From positions 1 to 50,671 of the forward strand of contig VBDU01000057.1 of assembly GCA_005883625.1 (NCBI GenBank): 50,671 nucleotides of DNA, in the 5' to 3' direction. Positions 36,650 through 46,447 of the stretch are shown piece by piece. Below the pieces are notes generated by a model, which worked only from the letters and a program-made list of their open reading frames with translations, searched no databases and was not told where the DNA came from. Positions within the stretch are counted from its first letter, which is position 1; each line of letters starts with the position of its first letter. The translations under genes were made by a program, and so were the position numbers. This DNA comes from Chloroflexota bacterium (GTDB lineage: Bacteria > Chloroflexota > Limnocylindria > P2-11E).

Positions 36650-37739
36650 GGACGCGATAGTTCGGAGGCTCCGTCGTGATCCTGACGTCGTGCGGATGAG
36701 ACTCGCGGAGGCCCGCGCCGGAGATGCGAACGAACCGTGCCTTCGTGCGGAGCTCATCGATCGACGCCGCGCCGACGTACTTCATTCCGGCGCGCAGGCC
36801 GCCCACCAGCTGGTGGACGAGCGGACCAAGCGGCCCCTGCGCATTCACGTGACCCTCGACTCCTTCGGGCACGAGCTTGGAGAAGTCGCCGATCTCCCCC
36901 TGGCCGTAGCGGTCGCGTGAACGGCGGGCTTGCATCGCACCCAGCGAGCCCATGCCCCGATATGCCTTGAGCCGCCCTTCCGGGCCGTCCGTCGTCTCCC
37001 CGGGCGCTTCGTCGACCCCCGCGAGCAGACCGCCAAGCATCACCGTCGACGCGCCGGCGCCGATCGCTTTGGCGATATCGCCCGACTGCTGGATCCCGCC
37101 GTCGGCACAGACCGGGATGCCGTGCCGGTCGGCGGCCTCGGCGCAGTCGAAGATGGCCGTGATCTGAGGCATCCCCGCGCCCGCGACGACCCGCGTCGTG
37201 CAGATCGCACCCGGACCGACGCCGACCTTCACGCCGTCGGCGCCCGCCGCGATGAGCTCCTCGGTGCCCTCGGCGGTCACGACGTTCCCCGCGAGGACCT
37301 GCACGCGGTGGCGCGCCTTCACCTTCTCGACCATGCGGATCACGCCGGCCGAATGACCGTGGGCGATGTCGACGACGATGAGGTCGGCACCCGCGGCCAC
37401 CAGGGCCGCGGTGCGCTCGTCGGCGTCGCCGGACACGCCGACGGCGGCGCCGACCGGCACGCCGGCCTCCTTGACGAATTGGACCTCCCGCACCTGATCG
37501 GCGACCGAGAGGTTGCGATGGATGACGCCCAGTCCGCCGAGCTTTCCGAGCGCGATCGCCGTGCGCGAGTCGGTCACCGTATCCATCGCCGCCGAGACGA
37601 TCGGGATCGCGAGACGGAGCTCGCTGGTGAGCCGCGTCGCCGTGGAGACCTGGGTCGGGAGGATGTCGCTGCGGGCGGGGATGAGGAGGACGTCGTCGAA
37701 GGTCAAGCCTTCCTTCGAGAACTTCTCCTCCGGGCTCAC
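36642..37739 (-). CDS. guaB: IMP dehydrogenase lacking CBS domains
   Basis: 365 residues from GTG 37739. The TIM-barrel catalytic core is complete: [31 protein letters not shown], the nucleophile Cys in [11 protein letters not shown], the [17 protein letters not shown] strand and [10 protein letters not shown]. Standard GuaB is near 490 residues with two CBS modules between HRNLS and VGAAVG; here that place holds only a linker ([17 protein letters not shown]). CBS modules bind purine nucleotides and tune the enzyme, so this one should lack that control. It heads the tightly overlapped part of the operon. Confidence 0.94.
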   Translation of the reverse strand: MSPEEKFSKEGLTFDDVLLIPARSDILPTQVSTATRLTSELRLAIPIVSAAMDTVTDSRTAIALGKLGGLGVIHRNLSVADQVREVQFVKEAGVPVGAAVGVSGDADERTAALVAAGADLIVVDIAHGHSAGVIRMVEKVKARHRVQVLAGNVVTAEGTEELIAAGADGVKVGVGPGAICTTRVVAGAGMPQITAIFDCAEAADRHGIPVCADGGIQQSGDIAKAIGAGASTVMLGGLLAGVDEAPGETTDGPEGRLKAYRGMGSLGAMQARRSRDRYGQGEIGDFSKLVPEGVEGHVNAQGPLGPLVHQLVGGLRAGMKYVGAASIDELRTKARFVRISGAGLRESHPHDVRITTEPPNYRVRA

Positions 37740-37801
37740 GGCCGCGCCGCCCTCACCCGGGCAAGTGTATTTGGAGGGCCGGCGCCGCGCGCGGCCGGCG
37801 C

Positions 37802-37945
37802 TCAGTGGCTGCCGGCGAGCCGCCCCACCGAGATCGTGCTCGTCGCCGAGACCGTGGTGGGCACCCACGCTTCGAACGCGACGAGGCCACCCCACACGAG
37901 GATGTTGAGGGCCACGAGAACGACGAGAAGTGGGCGAACGCGCAT
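37802..37945 (-). CDS. 47-residue single-pass membrane protein
   Basis: ATG 37945 has a strong GGAGGAAACC ribosome site. One membrane helix (RPLLVVLVALNILVWGGLVAF) follows a basic N-terminus MRVR; the rest is a short exported tail rich in Thr/Ser. No known family. It lies between the two-helix membrane gene and guaB, 62 bp before guaB. The ribosome site and compact helix argue that it is real. Confidence 0.6.
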   Translation of the reverse strand: MRVRPLLVVLVALNILVWGGLVAFEAWVPTTVSATSTISVGRLAGSH

Positions 37946-38051
37946 CTCGGTTTCCTCCGGCCGTCCGCCTATCCGTCGTCCGGCGGCACGGTCCGAAGGC
38001 ACTATCGGTCGGGCGCGCGCGCTCGCCATCACCTGCTCGGGGGAGCCGCCG

Positions 38052-38378
38052 CTAGTGGGCGGTGCGCTTGCTCCGCAGGCGCTCTCCGTATGACGTCCCG
38101 CCCCCTGCCCACGCGTTCAGCATCTCGACGCGCTCCCTGGTCCACGAGCGGGCACGCCACCAGAACACCGTGGCGGTCGAGAGGCCGATGAGACACGCCC
38201 CCGGAAGGACGACCTCCTGGAGATCGACGAACAGGTCCAACCGGTGCGCGACGACCGCGAGCGCCACGAAGATGAGCGCCTCGACCTCGAGCAGGACGAC
38301 GAGGAAGATGAGCGCGAACGACGCCGCGCCGAACGTCTTCTTCCGCCGATACGGGAACGCGATGTCGAGCAGGCTCAT
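38052..38378 (-). CDS. Small two-helix membrane protein
   Basis: 108 residues from ATG 38378. MSLLDIAFPYRRKKTFG is followed by a long hydrophobic helix (about 18-42) and a second (about 58-78), then a basic C-terminus. No known domain is recognised. It starts 13 bp after purA ends, so it is probably co-transcribed with it. Confidence 0.7.
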   Translation of the reverse strand: MSLLDIAFPYRRKKTFGAASFALIFLVVLLEVEALIFVALAVVAHRLDLFVDLQEVVLPGACLIGLSTATVFWWRARSWTRERVEMLNAWAGGGTSYGERLRSKRTAH

Positions 38379-38391
38379 GACCGGCCGGATG

Positions 38392-39654
<1,263 letters not shown>

Positions 39655-39678
39655 GTGAGGAGATGCTAACGGTTGAGG

Positions 39679-39718
39679 GGGGCTCCGCCCCGCTGTCGAA
39701 GGGGGCTCCGCCCCCTTC
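39679..39718. repeat. Two tandem GGGGCTCCGCCCC-type hairpins
   Basis: GGGGC-tcc-GCCCC (39679-39691) and the longer GAAGGGGGC-tcc-GCCCCCTTC (39698-39718) share the same core and loop. They fill the 82-bp gap between the DUF218 gene end and purA. They may end transcription of the upstream gene, though no U-tract follows, or belong to a dispersed short repeat family; only a genome search can tell. Confidence 0.65.
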
Positions 39719-39736
39719 GGATCCCCGCTTGATCGA

Positions 39737-40315
39737 CTACGTCGCGCCGACGATGAGCGCGCCGAGCTTCGCGAGCTCGACCATGGTCAGCGTGCGCGAC
39801 GGCTCGCGCGCCCACCAGGTGTTCGCGTCCCACTGCGGGTCGTCGGCGGGCTGGTTGCGGAACGCGAGGCCCGCGGGCGCGAACGCGCGCGAGAAGAGCA
39901 GCGCCGCGCGCCGCTGGTGATAGGGGCTCGTCACGAGGATCGCTGTGCGCAGGCCTTGCGCGCGCATGACCTCCGCGACACGCGTCGCGTTCTCCCCGGT
40001 CGTCGTGGACGCGCCTTCGACGATGACCGCGTCGGCCGGGACGCCCGCGCGGACCGCCTCCCGCTTCATGAGCTCGGCCGAGGGCGCGGACTCTGGATCG
40101 CTCGACGCGCCCGAGAAGAGGAGGACTGGCGCGTAGTGCGCCTTCCACAGCGCGATCGCGGTCTCGACGCGGGCGCCCGAGGCGTCGCCCGAGATCGCGA
40201 CGATCGCGTCAGCCGGCGCGAGCGGGTCGGCGACCGCCAGGAGATGCCCGATCGCGACGAGGCCGCCGAGCACCGTGGCCACGCCGAGGACGAACCCGAG
40301 GAGGAACCGCCTCAC
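39737..40315 (-). CDS. DUF218 (YdcF/ElyC-like) membrane-anchored protein
   Basis: 192 residues from GTG 40315. One N-terminal helix (RFLLGFVLGVATVLGGLVAIG) is followed by the DUF218 domain: DAIVAISGDASGARVETAI, LLFSGASSDP, EGASTTTGENA and LVTSPYHQRRAALLF. ElyC-type members affect envelope polysaccharide assembly in E. coli; the role here is inferred only. Confidence 0.85.
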   Translation of the reverse strand: MRRFLLGFVLGVATVLGGLVAIGHLLAVADPLAPADAIVAISGDASGARVETAIALWKAHYAPVLLFSGASSDPESAPSAELMKREAVRAGVPADAVIVEGASTTTGENATRVAEVMRAQGLRTAILVTSPYHQRRAALLFSRAFAPAGLAFRNQPADDPQWDANTWWAREPSRTLTMVELAKLGALIVGAT

Positions 40316-40450
40316 GCGATGATGATGCGGGTACGGTCAGACGCGGTGCCTGCACGGGACGGCCGCACCTGCTGCAGACGATGTCGTGCATGCTCTGGGC
40401 TCTCGCCGCGGCGCGCTCCGCCTTCGCGGGGCGGCGGCAAGCGGGCGGGC

Positions 40451-41362
40451 TCAGCCGGGAAGGGCGCCCTCGGCCCGGGCCGTACGGCGAAGGCCGTCCC
40501 GCAGCCCCGTGCGCGGGCGCCAGAGGTCCTCGCGCGCCGCTTTGCTCGGATCGACGCAGCCCCTCAGCACCTCGGCCGGCCGCGGCGGCGCGTGCGTGAC
40601 GCCCGGAGGAACGCCCAGCAGCGCGGTCAGCTCGCGCACGAGGTCGTTCACGCTCGTGGCGACCCCCGTGCCGATGTTGTAGACGCCGGTCCACTTCCCG
40701 CCGAGCGCGGCGACGACCGCCTCGACGACGTCGCCGACGTAGACGTAGTCGCGCTCGTAGCGGCCGTCGCCGAACATCGTGATCGACCGCCGGCGCTTCC
40801 AGCACTCGATGAAGATCGCGATGACCCCGCCCTCGAGGTCGCGGCGCTGGCGCGGCCCGTAGATGTTCGCCAGGCGCAGCGAGACCGCCGGCATTCGCGA
40901 GCCGGCGACGATCTGCTCCGCCTGCGCCTTGAAGCGGCCGTAGTTGGACCGCGGGTCGACCGGCGTGTTCTCCTCCGCGCAGACCGGCGTCTCGCCGTAG
41001 ATCGCGCCGCCGGTCGAGATGTTCACGAAGATCGACGCGCCCGTCTGGCGCGCCAGCCCGACGACGTTCTCGGTCCCGCGCACGATGACGTCGCGGTAGA
41101 GCTCCTCCTTCTCCATCGACTCCACGACCTTCGTCTTGGCCGCGCAGTGCACGACCCCGCCGATGCGCTCGCCCGCGAGCGCGCGCTCGAGCGCGCCGCG
41201 GTCGGAGACGTCGGCGACGCGGAGCTCGGCCCGCCCGTCGAGGTTGGCGCGGTCGCCCGTGGAGAGATCGTCGACCACAAGGACCTGATCGCCGCGCGCG
41301 AGGAGCGCGTCGACCACGTGGCTCCCGAAGAATCCGGCGCCGCCGGTGACAAGTACACGCAA
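40451..41362 (-). CDS. NAD-dependent sugar epimerase/dehydratase
   Basis: 303 residues from TTG 41362, where the Rossmann fold starts (MRVLVTGGAGFFGSHV); GTG 41404 is possible but lies in a repeat cluster. It has the YGRFKAQAE (YxxxK) catalytic motif, ISTGGAIYG and RLANIYGPRQ. It is closest by eye to UDP-glucose 4-epimerase-like enzymes. It transcribes away from dnaB, sharing the 230-bp regulatory region. The 135 bp after it, up to the DUF218 gene, hold no gene I can support. Confidence 0.85.
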   Translation of the reverse strand: MRVLVTGGAGFFGSHVVDALLARGDQVLVVDDLSTGDRANLDGRAELRVADVSDRGALERALAGERIGGVVHCAAKTKVVESMEKEELYRDVIVRGTENVVGLARQTGASIFVNISTGGAIYGETPVCAEENTPVDPRSNYGRFKAQAEQIVAGSRMPAVSLRLANIYGPRQRRDLEGGVIAIFIECWKRRRSITMFGDGRYERDYVYVGDVVEAVVAALGGKWTGVYNIGTGVATSVNDLVRELTALLGVPPGVTHAPPRPAEVLRGCVDPSKAAREDLWRPRTGLRDGLRRTARAEGALPG

Positions 41363-41396
41363 GGCAGGGCCGACTGTACGGATGCGAGCCGTCCGG

Positions 41397-41462
41397 CTGT
41401 CCACCGTCGGCGAAATTGGTGGACGCGCGGTGGACGGATTTGGTGGAGAAGCCTGTGGACAG
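41397..41462. repeat. Cluster of GGTGGAC repeats resembling DnaA boxes
   Basis: Five GGTGGA/TGTGGA-type motifs: an inverted copy CTGTCCACC at 41397-41405, then direct copies starting at 41418, 41429, 41442 and 41454. The direct copies are 11-13 bp apart, about one helical turn. TGTGGACAG (41454) differs at one base from the GC-rich DnaA box TGTGGACAA. It lies upstream of the dnaB pair. Confidence 0.5.
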
Positions 41463-41567
41463 CGGGCCCGCGATGAGGCCGAATCCCTCGGCGCACCGGA
41501 CGTCGTCCGGCGAGCTCCCCCCAGAGACTGCGCCGGGAGGTCCCGCTTGCGCCTGCTTGCTCATCTA

Positions 41568-41579
41568 GAACGTCCGTTC
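41568..41579. promoter_or_regulatory. LexA-type SOS box before the dnaB pair
   Basis: GAACGTCCGTTC, a perfect GAAC-N4-GTTC palindrome ending 12 bp before the first dnaB start. The same motif with one base changed in the spacer precedes lexA at 47835. The location suggests LexA would block the dnaB promoter or initiation. Confidence 0.75.
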
Positions 41580-41591
41580 GATACTGCGTAG

Positions 41592-42920
41592 ATGACGCTT
41601 GAGGTACGCGGCGCCGAGCGGCAGGTGCCGTTCGACGATCGCTCCGAGCAGCAGGTCCTCGGGAGCCTGCTCATCGACCGGGACGCGATCTTCAAGGTCG
41701 CCGACCTCCTTCGCGCGGACGACTTCTACATCCCGCGCAACCGGCTGATCTACGACGCGGCGCGTGCGCTCCTGGAGCGCCGCGAGCGCATCGACCCGCT
41801 GACGATCCAGGTCGAGCTCGCGCGCCGCGAAGAGCTCGACCGTGCGGGCGGGGTCGCGTACCTGCGGGCGATCACGGAGACGGTGCCGACCGCGGTCGAG
41901 ATCGAGCGCCACGCGCACGTCGTGCGCGACCGGGCGATCCTGCGGCGGCTGCTCGGCGCGGCGACCGCGATCGCCGCCGACGCGTACGACGAGCCCACCG
42001 ACATCCCGCTCGCGCTCGATCGCGCGGAGCAGCGACTCTTCGCGCTCCGCGACGAGTCGCTGAACGCGCAGCTCCGCCACATCACCGCGGCGCTGCAGAC
42101 GAACTACGAGCACCTCACCGACCGGATGGAGCGGCCGTTCGAGGTGAGCGGCATCCCCTCCGGCTTCCGCGAGATCGACTACTACACCGAGGGCTTCACG
42201 ACGGGCGACCTCATCGTCGTCGCGTCGCGCCCGTCGGTGGGGAAGACGAGCCTGGCGCTCGCGATGGCCTTCGAGATGGCCAAGCGCGGTCACCCCGCGC
42301 TCCTCTTCTCGCTCGAGATGGACGCCAAGCAGATCGTCTCGCGCTTCCTCGCGCTGAACAGCCGCATGGACCTCCTCGCGCTGCGGACCGGGAACATCAT
42401 CGACACCGAGGCCGCCGAAGCGCTGCGCGGCCTGCCGATCCTCATCGACGACACGCCGGGCATCTCGATCATGGAGCTGCGCACCAAGGCGCGCCGTGCG
42501 ACGACGCACGAGAAGATCGAGGTGATCGTCGTCGACTACATCCAGCTCATCCGGACCGGCGAGGACGACGAGAACCGGGTGCAGGAGATCGCGACGATCA
42601 CGCGCAATCTCAAGTCGCTCGCGCGCGAGCTCGGCGTGGTCGTCATCGGCCTGTCGCAGCTCTCGCGTGCCGCGGGTGACGCGGCCGGCGAGCCCAAGCT
42701 CTCGACGCTCCGCGAAGGTGGGTCGCTCGAGCAGGACTCCGACGTGGTCGTGATGCTGTGGAAGGACCGCGAGGAGACGCCCGTGGGCGCGCCGCGTCTC
42801 ATCAACGGCGCCGTCGCGAAGAACCGCAACGGACCGACCGGCTCGTTCCAGCTCCTCTTCGAGAGCGAGCAGGCGCGGTTCTTCTCGAAGGCGCGCGACG
42901 ACGGCGGGATGCCGGCATGA
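41592..42920 (+). CDS. dnaB: Replicative DNA helicase DnaB, first paralogue
   Basis: 442 residues. An N-terminal DnaB domain (about 15-125; EQQVLGSLLIDRDAIFKVADLL, DDFYIPRNRLIYDA) is followed by a RecA-like motor with Walker A SRPSVGKTS near residue 215, Walker B VIVVDYIQLI, and the DnaB motif SQLSRAAGD. It unwinds DNA at the fork as a hexamer. It looks fully active. The second dnaB overlaps it by ATGA. A LexA-type box lies just upstream. Confidence 0.93.
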   Translation: MTLEVRGAERQVPFDDRSEQQVLGSLLIDRDAIFKVADLLRADDFYIPRNRLIYDAARALLERRERIDPLTIQVELARREELDRAGGVAYLRAITETVPTAVEIERHAHVVRDRAILRRLLGAATAIAADAYDEPTDIPLALDRAEQRLFALRDESLNAQLRHITAALQTNYEHLTDRMERPFEVSGIPSGFREIDYYTEGFTTGDLIVVASRPSVGKTSLALAMAFEMAKRGHPALLFSLEMDAKQIVSRFLALNSRMDLLALRTGNIIDTEAAEALRGLPILIDDTPGISIMELRTKARRATTHEKIEVIVVDYIQLIRTGEDDENRVQEIATITRNLKSLARELGVVVIGLSQLSRAAGDAAGEPKLSTLREGGSLEQDSDVVVMLWKDREETPVGAPRLINGAVAKNRNGPTGSFQLLFESEQARFFSKARDDGGMPA

Positions 42921-44254
42921 CGAGCGCCCCCGAGCTCGACCGCCGCGCGCCGAAACCACCGCCGGAGAAGCCCGAGGCGGAGGCGTCGCTCCTCGGCGCC
43001 ATGCTTATCGACGGCACCCTCTACAACCAGGTCGGCCGCGAGCGGATCGCGCCGGCGGACCTGTCGCGGGAGCAGCACCGTCTCGTCCTTGCCGCGATCG
43101 CGCGCGTCGCGGAACGAAGCGAGCCGGTCGGCTTCGCGAGCGTGCAGGCCGAGCTCGCCGCGCGCGACGAGCTGGACGCCGTGGGCGGCGCGCAGTTCCT
43201 CGTCGGCCTCATGCAGAACGTGCCCACGGTCGCGCACGCCGAGAGCTACGGGGCGATCGTCGAGCGGACCGCCCTGCTGCGGCGGCTCATCGGCTCCGCG
43301 AACGAGATCGCGCGGCTTGCCCTCACGCGGGAGGACGCGAGCTCGGCGGTCGCGGACGCGCAGGAGCTGCTCTTCTCGGTCAGCGAGTCCACGCTGCACC
43401 GCGACATCGTGTCGCTCGAGGTCGCTCTTCACCGCTACGCCGAGCAGGTCGACGCGCGCGGCGACCTCCGCGTCGGGATCCCCACGGGCTTCGAATCGCT
43501 CGACAAGAAGACCGGCGGGCTCCAGCCTTCGGACCTCATCCTCATCGCCGGCCGTCCCGGCCTCGGCAAGACGAGCCTCGCCCTGAACGTGGTCGCGAAC
43601 GCGGCGGTCGATCAGCGCAAGACCTGCGCGGTCTTCTCGATGGAGATGAGCGAGATGCAGGTCGTGCAGCGGCTCATCTCGATGCTCGCCGAGATCGACG
43701 GGAACCGCATGCGCCGCGGACGCCTGTCGCAGCAGGAGTTCGTCGCGATCTCCGCGGCCTCGGGCCGGCTGCAGCAGGCGCCGATCTTCGTCGAGGAATC
43801 GAGCCGGCTCACCGTCACCGACATCCTCGCGAAGTCGCGGCGGCTCCAGGCCGAGCGCGGCCTCGATCTGGTCGTCATCGACTACCTGCAGCTCATCGAG
43901 GGCGCGGAGGAGGACGAGAACCGCGTGCTCGAGGTCGCCCGCATCAGCCGCGCACTGAAGGCGATCGCGCGCGAGCTCGAGGTCCCGGTCATCGCGGTCT
44001 CCCAGCTCTCGCGACAGATCGAGCAGCGCGGAACGGAGCCGATGCTTTCAGATCTCAGAGAGAGCGGCGCATTGGAGGCTGACGCGGACCTCGTGATGTT
44101 CCTCTGGCAGAAGGACCGCAAGGACCGCGAGGAGTCGGTCGTGCGCCTCAAGCTGGCCAAACACCGCAACGGTCCGACCGGCGACTTCGACCTGCACTTC
44201 CAATCCGAGCTCACGCGCTTCCGCGACCTCGGCGAGACGCGCGAAGGCGCGTGA
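42917..44254 (+). CDS. dnaB: Replicative DNA helicase DnaB, second paralogue
   Basis: 445 residues from ATG 42917. It has the same two-domain design: N-terminal domain from EASLLGAMLIDGTLYNQV, Walker A AGRPGLGKTS near 215, Walker B LVVIDYLQLIEG, the arginine-bearing SQLSRQIEQRG and KHRNGPTG. It is clearly diverged from its neighbour, most in the N-terminal domain (ADLSREQHRLVLAAI), so this is an old duplication. Both keep all ATPase motifs. Hetero-hexamers or separate roles are possible; which one is the housekeeping helicase cannot be told. Confidence 0.92.
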   Translation: MTSAPELDRRAPKPPPEKPEAEASLLGAMLIDGTLYNQVGRERIAPADLSREQHRLVLAAIARVAERSEPVGFASVQAELAARDELDAVGGAQFLVGLMQNVPTVAHAESYGAIVERTALLRRLIGSANEIARLALTREDASSAVADAQELLFSVSESTLHRDIVSLEVALHRYAEQVDARGDLRVGIPTGFESLDKKTGGLQPSDLILIAGRPGLGKTSLALNVVANAAVDQRKTCAVFSMEMSEMQVVQRLISMLAEIDGNRMRRGRLSQQEFVAISAASGRLQQAPIFVEESSRLTVTDILAKSRRLQAERGLDLVVIDYLQLIEGAEEDENRVLEVARISRALKAIARELEVPVIAVSQLSRQIEQRGTEPMLSDLRESGALEADADLVMFLWQKDRKDREESVVRLKLAKHRNGPTGDFDLHFQSELTRFRDLGETREGA

Positions 44255-45522
44255 GCACGCCCACGGCGCGGCTCCGACGGACGGTCGGGCTCCGCTCCGC
44301 GGTCGCCCTCTACGTGGGCGCGGTCCTGGGGACCGGCATCCTGGTGCTGCCCGCGGTCGCGGCCGAGACCGCCGGACCGGCGTCGCTCGTCGCCTGGGCT
44401 GGGCTGTCGCTGCTGTCGCTCCCGCTCGCGCTCACGTTCGCCGCGCTCGCCCGGCGGCAGCCCGTCGCGGGTGGCTTCACCGCGTACATCGTTCGGGCGT
44501 TCGGCACGCGCTGGGGCGCGATCGCCGGGTGGCTCTTCCTCGCGCAGGTCCCCACGGGCACCGCCTTCGTCGGACTCCTCGCGGCGTCGTACCTCGCGGC
44601 GCCGTTCGCCCTGGGCCGCGACGCGCAATTCGTCATCGCCGGCGCGTTCATCGCGCTCGCGTACGGGCTGAACCTCCTGGGCCTGCGCCTCGTCGGGGCG
44701 GCGCAGGCGGTCGCGACGGTCGGGGTGCTCGGGCTCGTCGTCGTCGTCGTGCTCGCGTCGGTGCGGGACGTCCGAGCCGACGCGTTCGCTCCGCTCGCGC
44801 CGTTCGGCTGGCCGGCCGTCGGCTTCGCCGCGGTCCAGCTCTTCTGGGCGTTCGTCGGCTGGGAGGCGATCACGCCCCTGGCGGAGGAGTTCCACTCGCC
44901 CGAACGCGATCTCAGGCGGGCGAGCGTCCTCAGCGTCGGCATCGTCGCGGTCGTCTACCTCGCGCTCGCGACGGTCACGGTCGGGACGCACGCATACGGA
45001 CCGGAGGCCTCCGGCCTGCCGCCGTTCGCGCGGATGGCCGAGCGCGCGCTCGGCTCGAGCGCGCTCGTCGCCGTCGGTATCGCGGGCGGCCTCCTCTGCT
45101 TCACGCCGCTCAACGCCTACGTCGCCGGGCTGAGCCGGCTGGCGTACGCGCTCGCGCGCTCCGGCGATCTTCCGGCGTGGGTCGGAGCGCTCCATCCGTG
45201 GACGGGAGTACCCCACCGCGCGCTGGGCGCGCTCGGCGTCGCCTGCCTCATCGCCCTCGGGGCGACGTACGCCGCCGACCTGCACGGCGCCGATCTGCTT
45301 CCGATCTCGACCTCGTCGTTCATCGCGACCTACGTGCTCTCGATGGCGGCGGCGGTCCGGCTCCTGCGCGGCGCGGACGCGGTCCTCGCGGCGGTCGGCC
45401 TCGTCGCGTGCGTCATCGTCCTGGCGTTCGTCGGGGCGCTCGTCGCCTGGCTCGTCGCCGTCGCCGTCGCGGCGTCGCTCTACTCAGGCCGAGCGCATCG
45501 CGCGATAGTGCGCGCGGCATAG
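44251..45522 (+). CDS. APC-superfamily amino acid permease
   Basis: 423 residues, about 11-12 membrane helices. The N-terminal GAVLGTGILVLPAVAAETAGPAS is the APC signature, and an LFWAFVGWEAITPLAEEFHSPERD loop resembles the YjeH-like efflux branch. Substrate is unknown. GTG 44251 overlaps the second dnaB stop (GTGA), an unexpected partner, probably only co-transcribed. Confidence 0.88.
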   Translation: MSTPTARLRRTVGLRSAVALYVGAVLGTGILVLPAVAAETAGPASLVAWAGLSLLSLPLALTFAALARRQPVAGGFTAYIVRAFGTRWGAIAGWLFLAQVPTGTAFVGLLAASYLAAPFALGRDAQFVIAGAFIALAYGLNLLGLRLVGAAQAVATVGVLGLVVVVVLASVRDVRADAFAPLAPFGWPAVGFAAVQLFWAFVGWEAITPLAEEFHSPERDLRRASVLSVGIVAVVYLALATVTVGTHAYGPEASGLPPFARMAERALGSSALVAVGIAGGLLCFTPLNAYVAGLSRLAYALARSGDLPAWVGALHPWTGVPHRALGALGVACLIALGATYAADLHGADLLPISTSSFIATYVLSMAAAVRLLRGADAVLAAVGLVACVIVLAFVGALVAWLVAVAVAASLYSGRAHRAIVRAA

Positions 45523-45541
45523 CGAAGAGGAGAGGTGGCCC

Positions 45542-45955
45542 GTGAAGATCGAGTTCATCGCCGGGTTCGGTCCCATCGCGCGCGACAAGGAGGTATCGCT
45601 GCGCCTCTACCGGGACACGCTCGGGATCGCGTTCAACGAGCAGGAAGGCACCGCGACGAACTCGCTCGAGGGCGCGAAGTACTTCTCGCTCTGGCCGCTC
45701 GCCGAGGCCGCGCAGTCGTGCTTCGGGACCAACCTCTGGCCCGAGCACATCCCGGCGCCTCAGGCGTGGCTCGAGTTCGACGTCGAGGATGCGGCCGCGG
45801 TGACCACGGCGGCCGAGGAGCTGGCCGAGAAGGGCTACCGGCTCCTCGTCAAAGCGCGCGAAGAACCGTGGGGCCAGACCGTCACGCGGCTGCTCTCACC
45901 CGAAGGCCTCCTCGTGGGCGTCGTCTTCACGCCCTGGCTGCACAAGGGGGCGTAG
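45542..45955 (+). CDS. VOC/glyoxalase-fold protein
   Basis: 137 residues from GTG 45542 with a GGAGAGG ribosome site. It shows the paired beta-alpha-beta pattern of the VOC fold: SLRLYRDTLGIAF, AWLEFDVEDAAAV, then PWGQTVTRLLSPEGLLVGV. Metal ligands cannot be assigned with confidence. It could be a dioxygenase-like or drug-binding protein. Confidence 0.82.
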   Translation: MKIEFIAGFGPIARDKEVSLRLYRDTLGIAFNEQEGTATNSLEGAKYFSLWPLAEAAQSCFGTNLWPEHIPAPQAWLEFDVEDAAAVTTAAEELAEKGYRLLVKAREEPWGQTVTRLLSPEGLLVGVVFTPWLHKGA

Positions 45956-45982
45956 CGCTCGCGCTCGCCGCCGCCTCGCCGG

Positions 45983-46429
45983 CTACGCGGGCTCGATCGC
46001 GACGGTAAGGTTCGCGCGTACGTCGGCGAGGAGCCGGACCTCGACCGTGTGTATCCCAAGCGTCTTCAGCGGCTCGTGGAGCACGATCTTCGTCCGATCG
46101 ATCTCGGTCTTCGCCTCCCGGGCGAGCGCGTCGGCGACGTCCTTGCTCGTCACGCTGCCGAAGGTCTTCCCCTGCTCGCCGGCCTTCAGCTTGAACACCA
46201 GGGTGATCTCGCCGAGCCGCTTCGCCAGGGACTGGGCATCCTCGTGCTCGCGGTCCTTCTTCGCCTTCGCGGCGTTGCGCGCCTGCGCGAGCTGCTTGAG
46301 CTCGCCGACCGTCGCCAGGGTGGCCAGACCGCGCGGGAGGAGGAAGTGCTCCGCGTAGCCGTCGGCGACGTCCTTGATGTCCCCGGCGTGTCCGAGACCG
46401 CGGACCTCGCTCTTCAGGATCACGCGCAC
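45983..46429 (-). CDS. rplI: 50S ribosomal protein L9
   Basis: 148 residues from GTG 46429. The N-terminal rRNA-binding domain (RVILKSEVRGLGHAGDIKDV, GYAEHFLLPRGLA) is joined by a long helix to the C-terminal domain. It is normally close to dnaB; here it converges on it with two genes between. It follows a small membrane protein, DUF1232 and MscS genes on the same strand. Confidence 0.95.
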   Translation of the reverse strand: MRVILKSEVRGLGHAGDIKDVADGYAEHFLLPRGLATLATVGELKQLAQARNAAKAKKDREHEDAQSLAKRLGEITLVFKLKAGEQGKTFGSVTSKDVADALAREAKTEIDRTKIVLHEPLKTLGIHTVEVRLLADVRANLTVAIEPA

Positions 46430-46447
46430 GGGTCCAACGCTGCCGCG

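Noticed and set aside
40330..40392. Possible tiny zinc-ribbon protein MHDIVCSRCGRPVQ
   Set aside because: Only one CxxC, no ribosome site, and the frame runs on into the DUF218 gene region without a family match.
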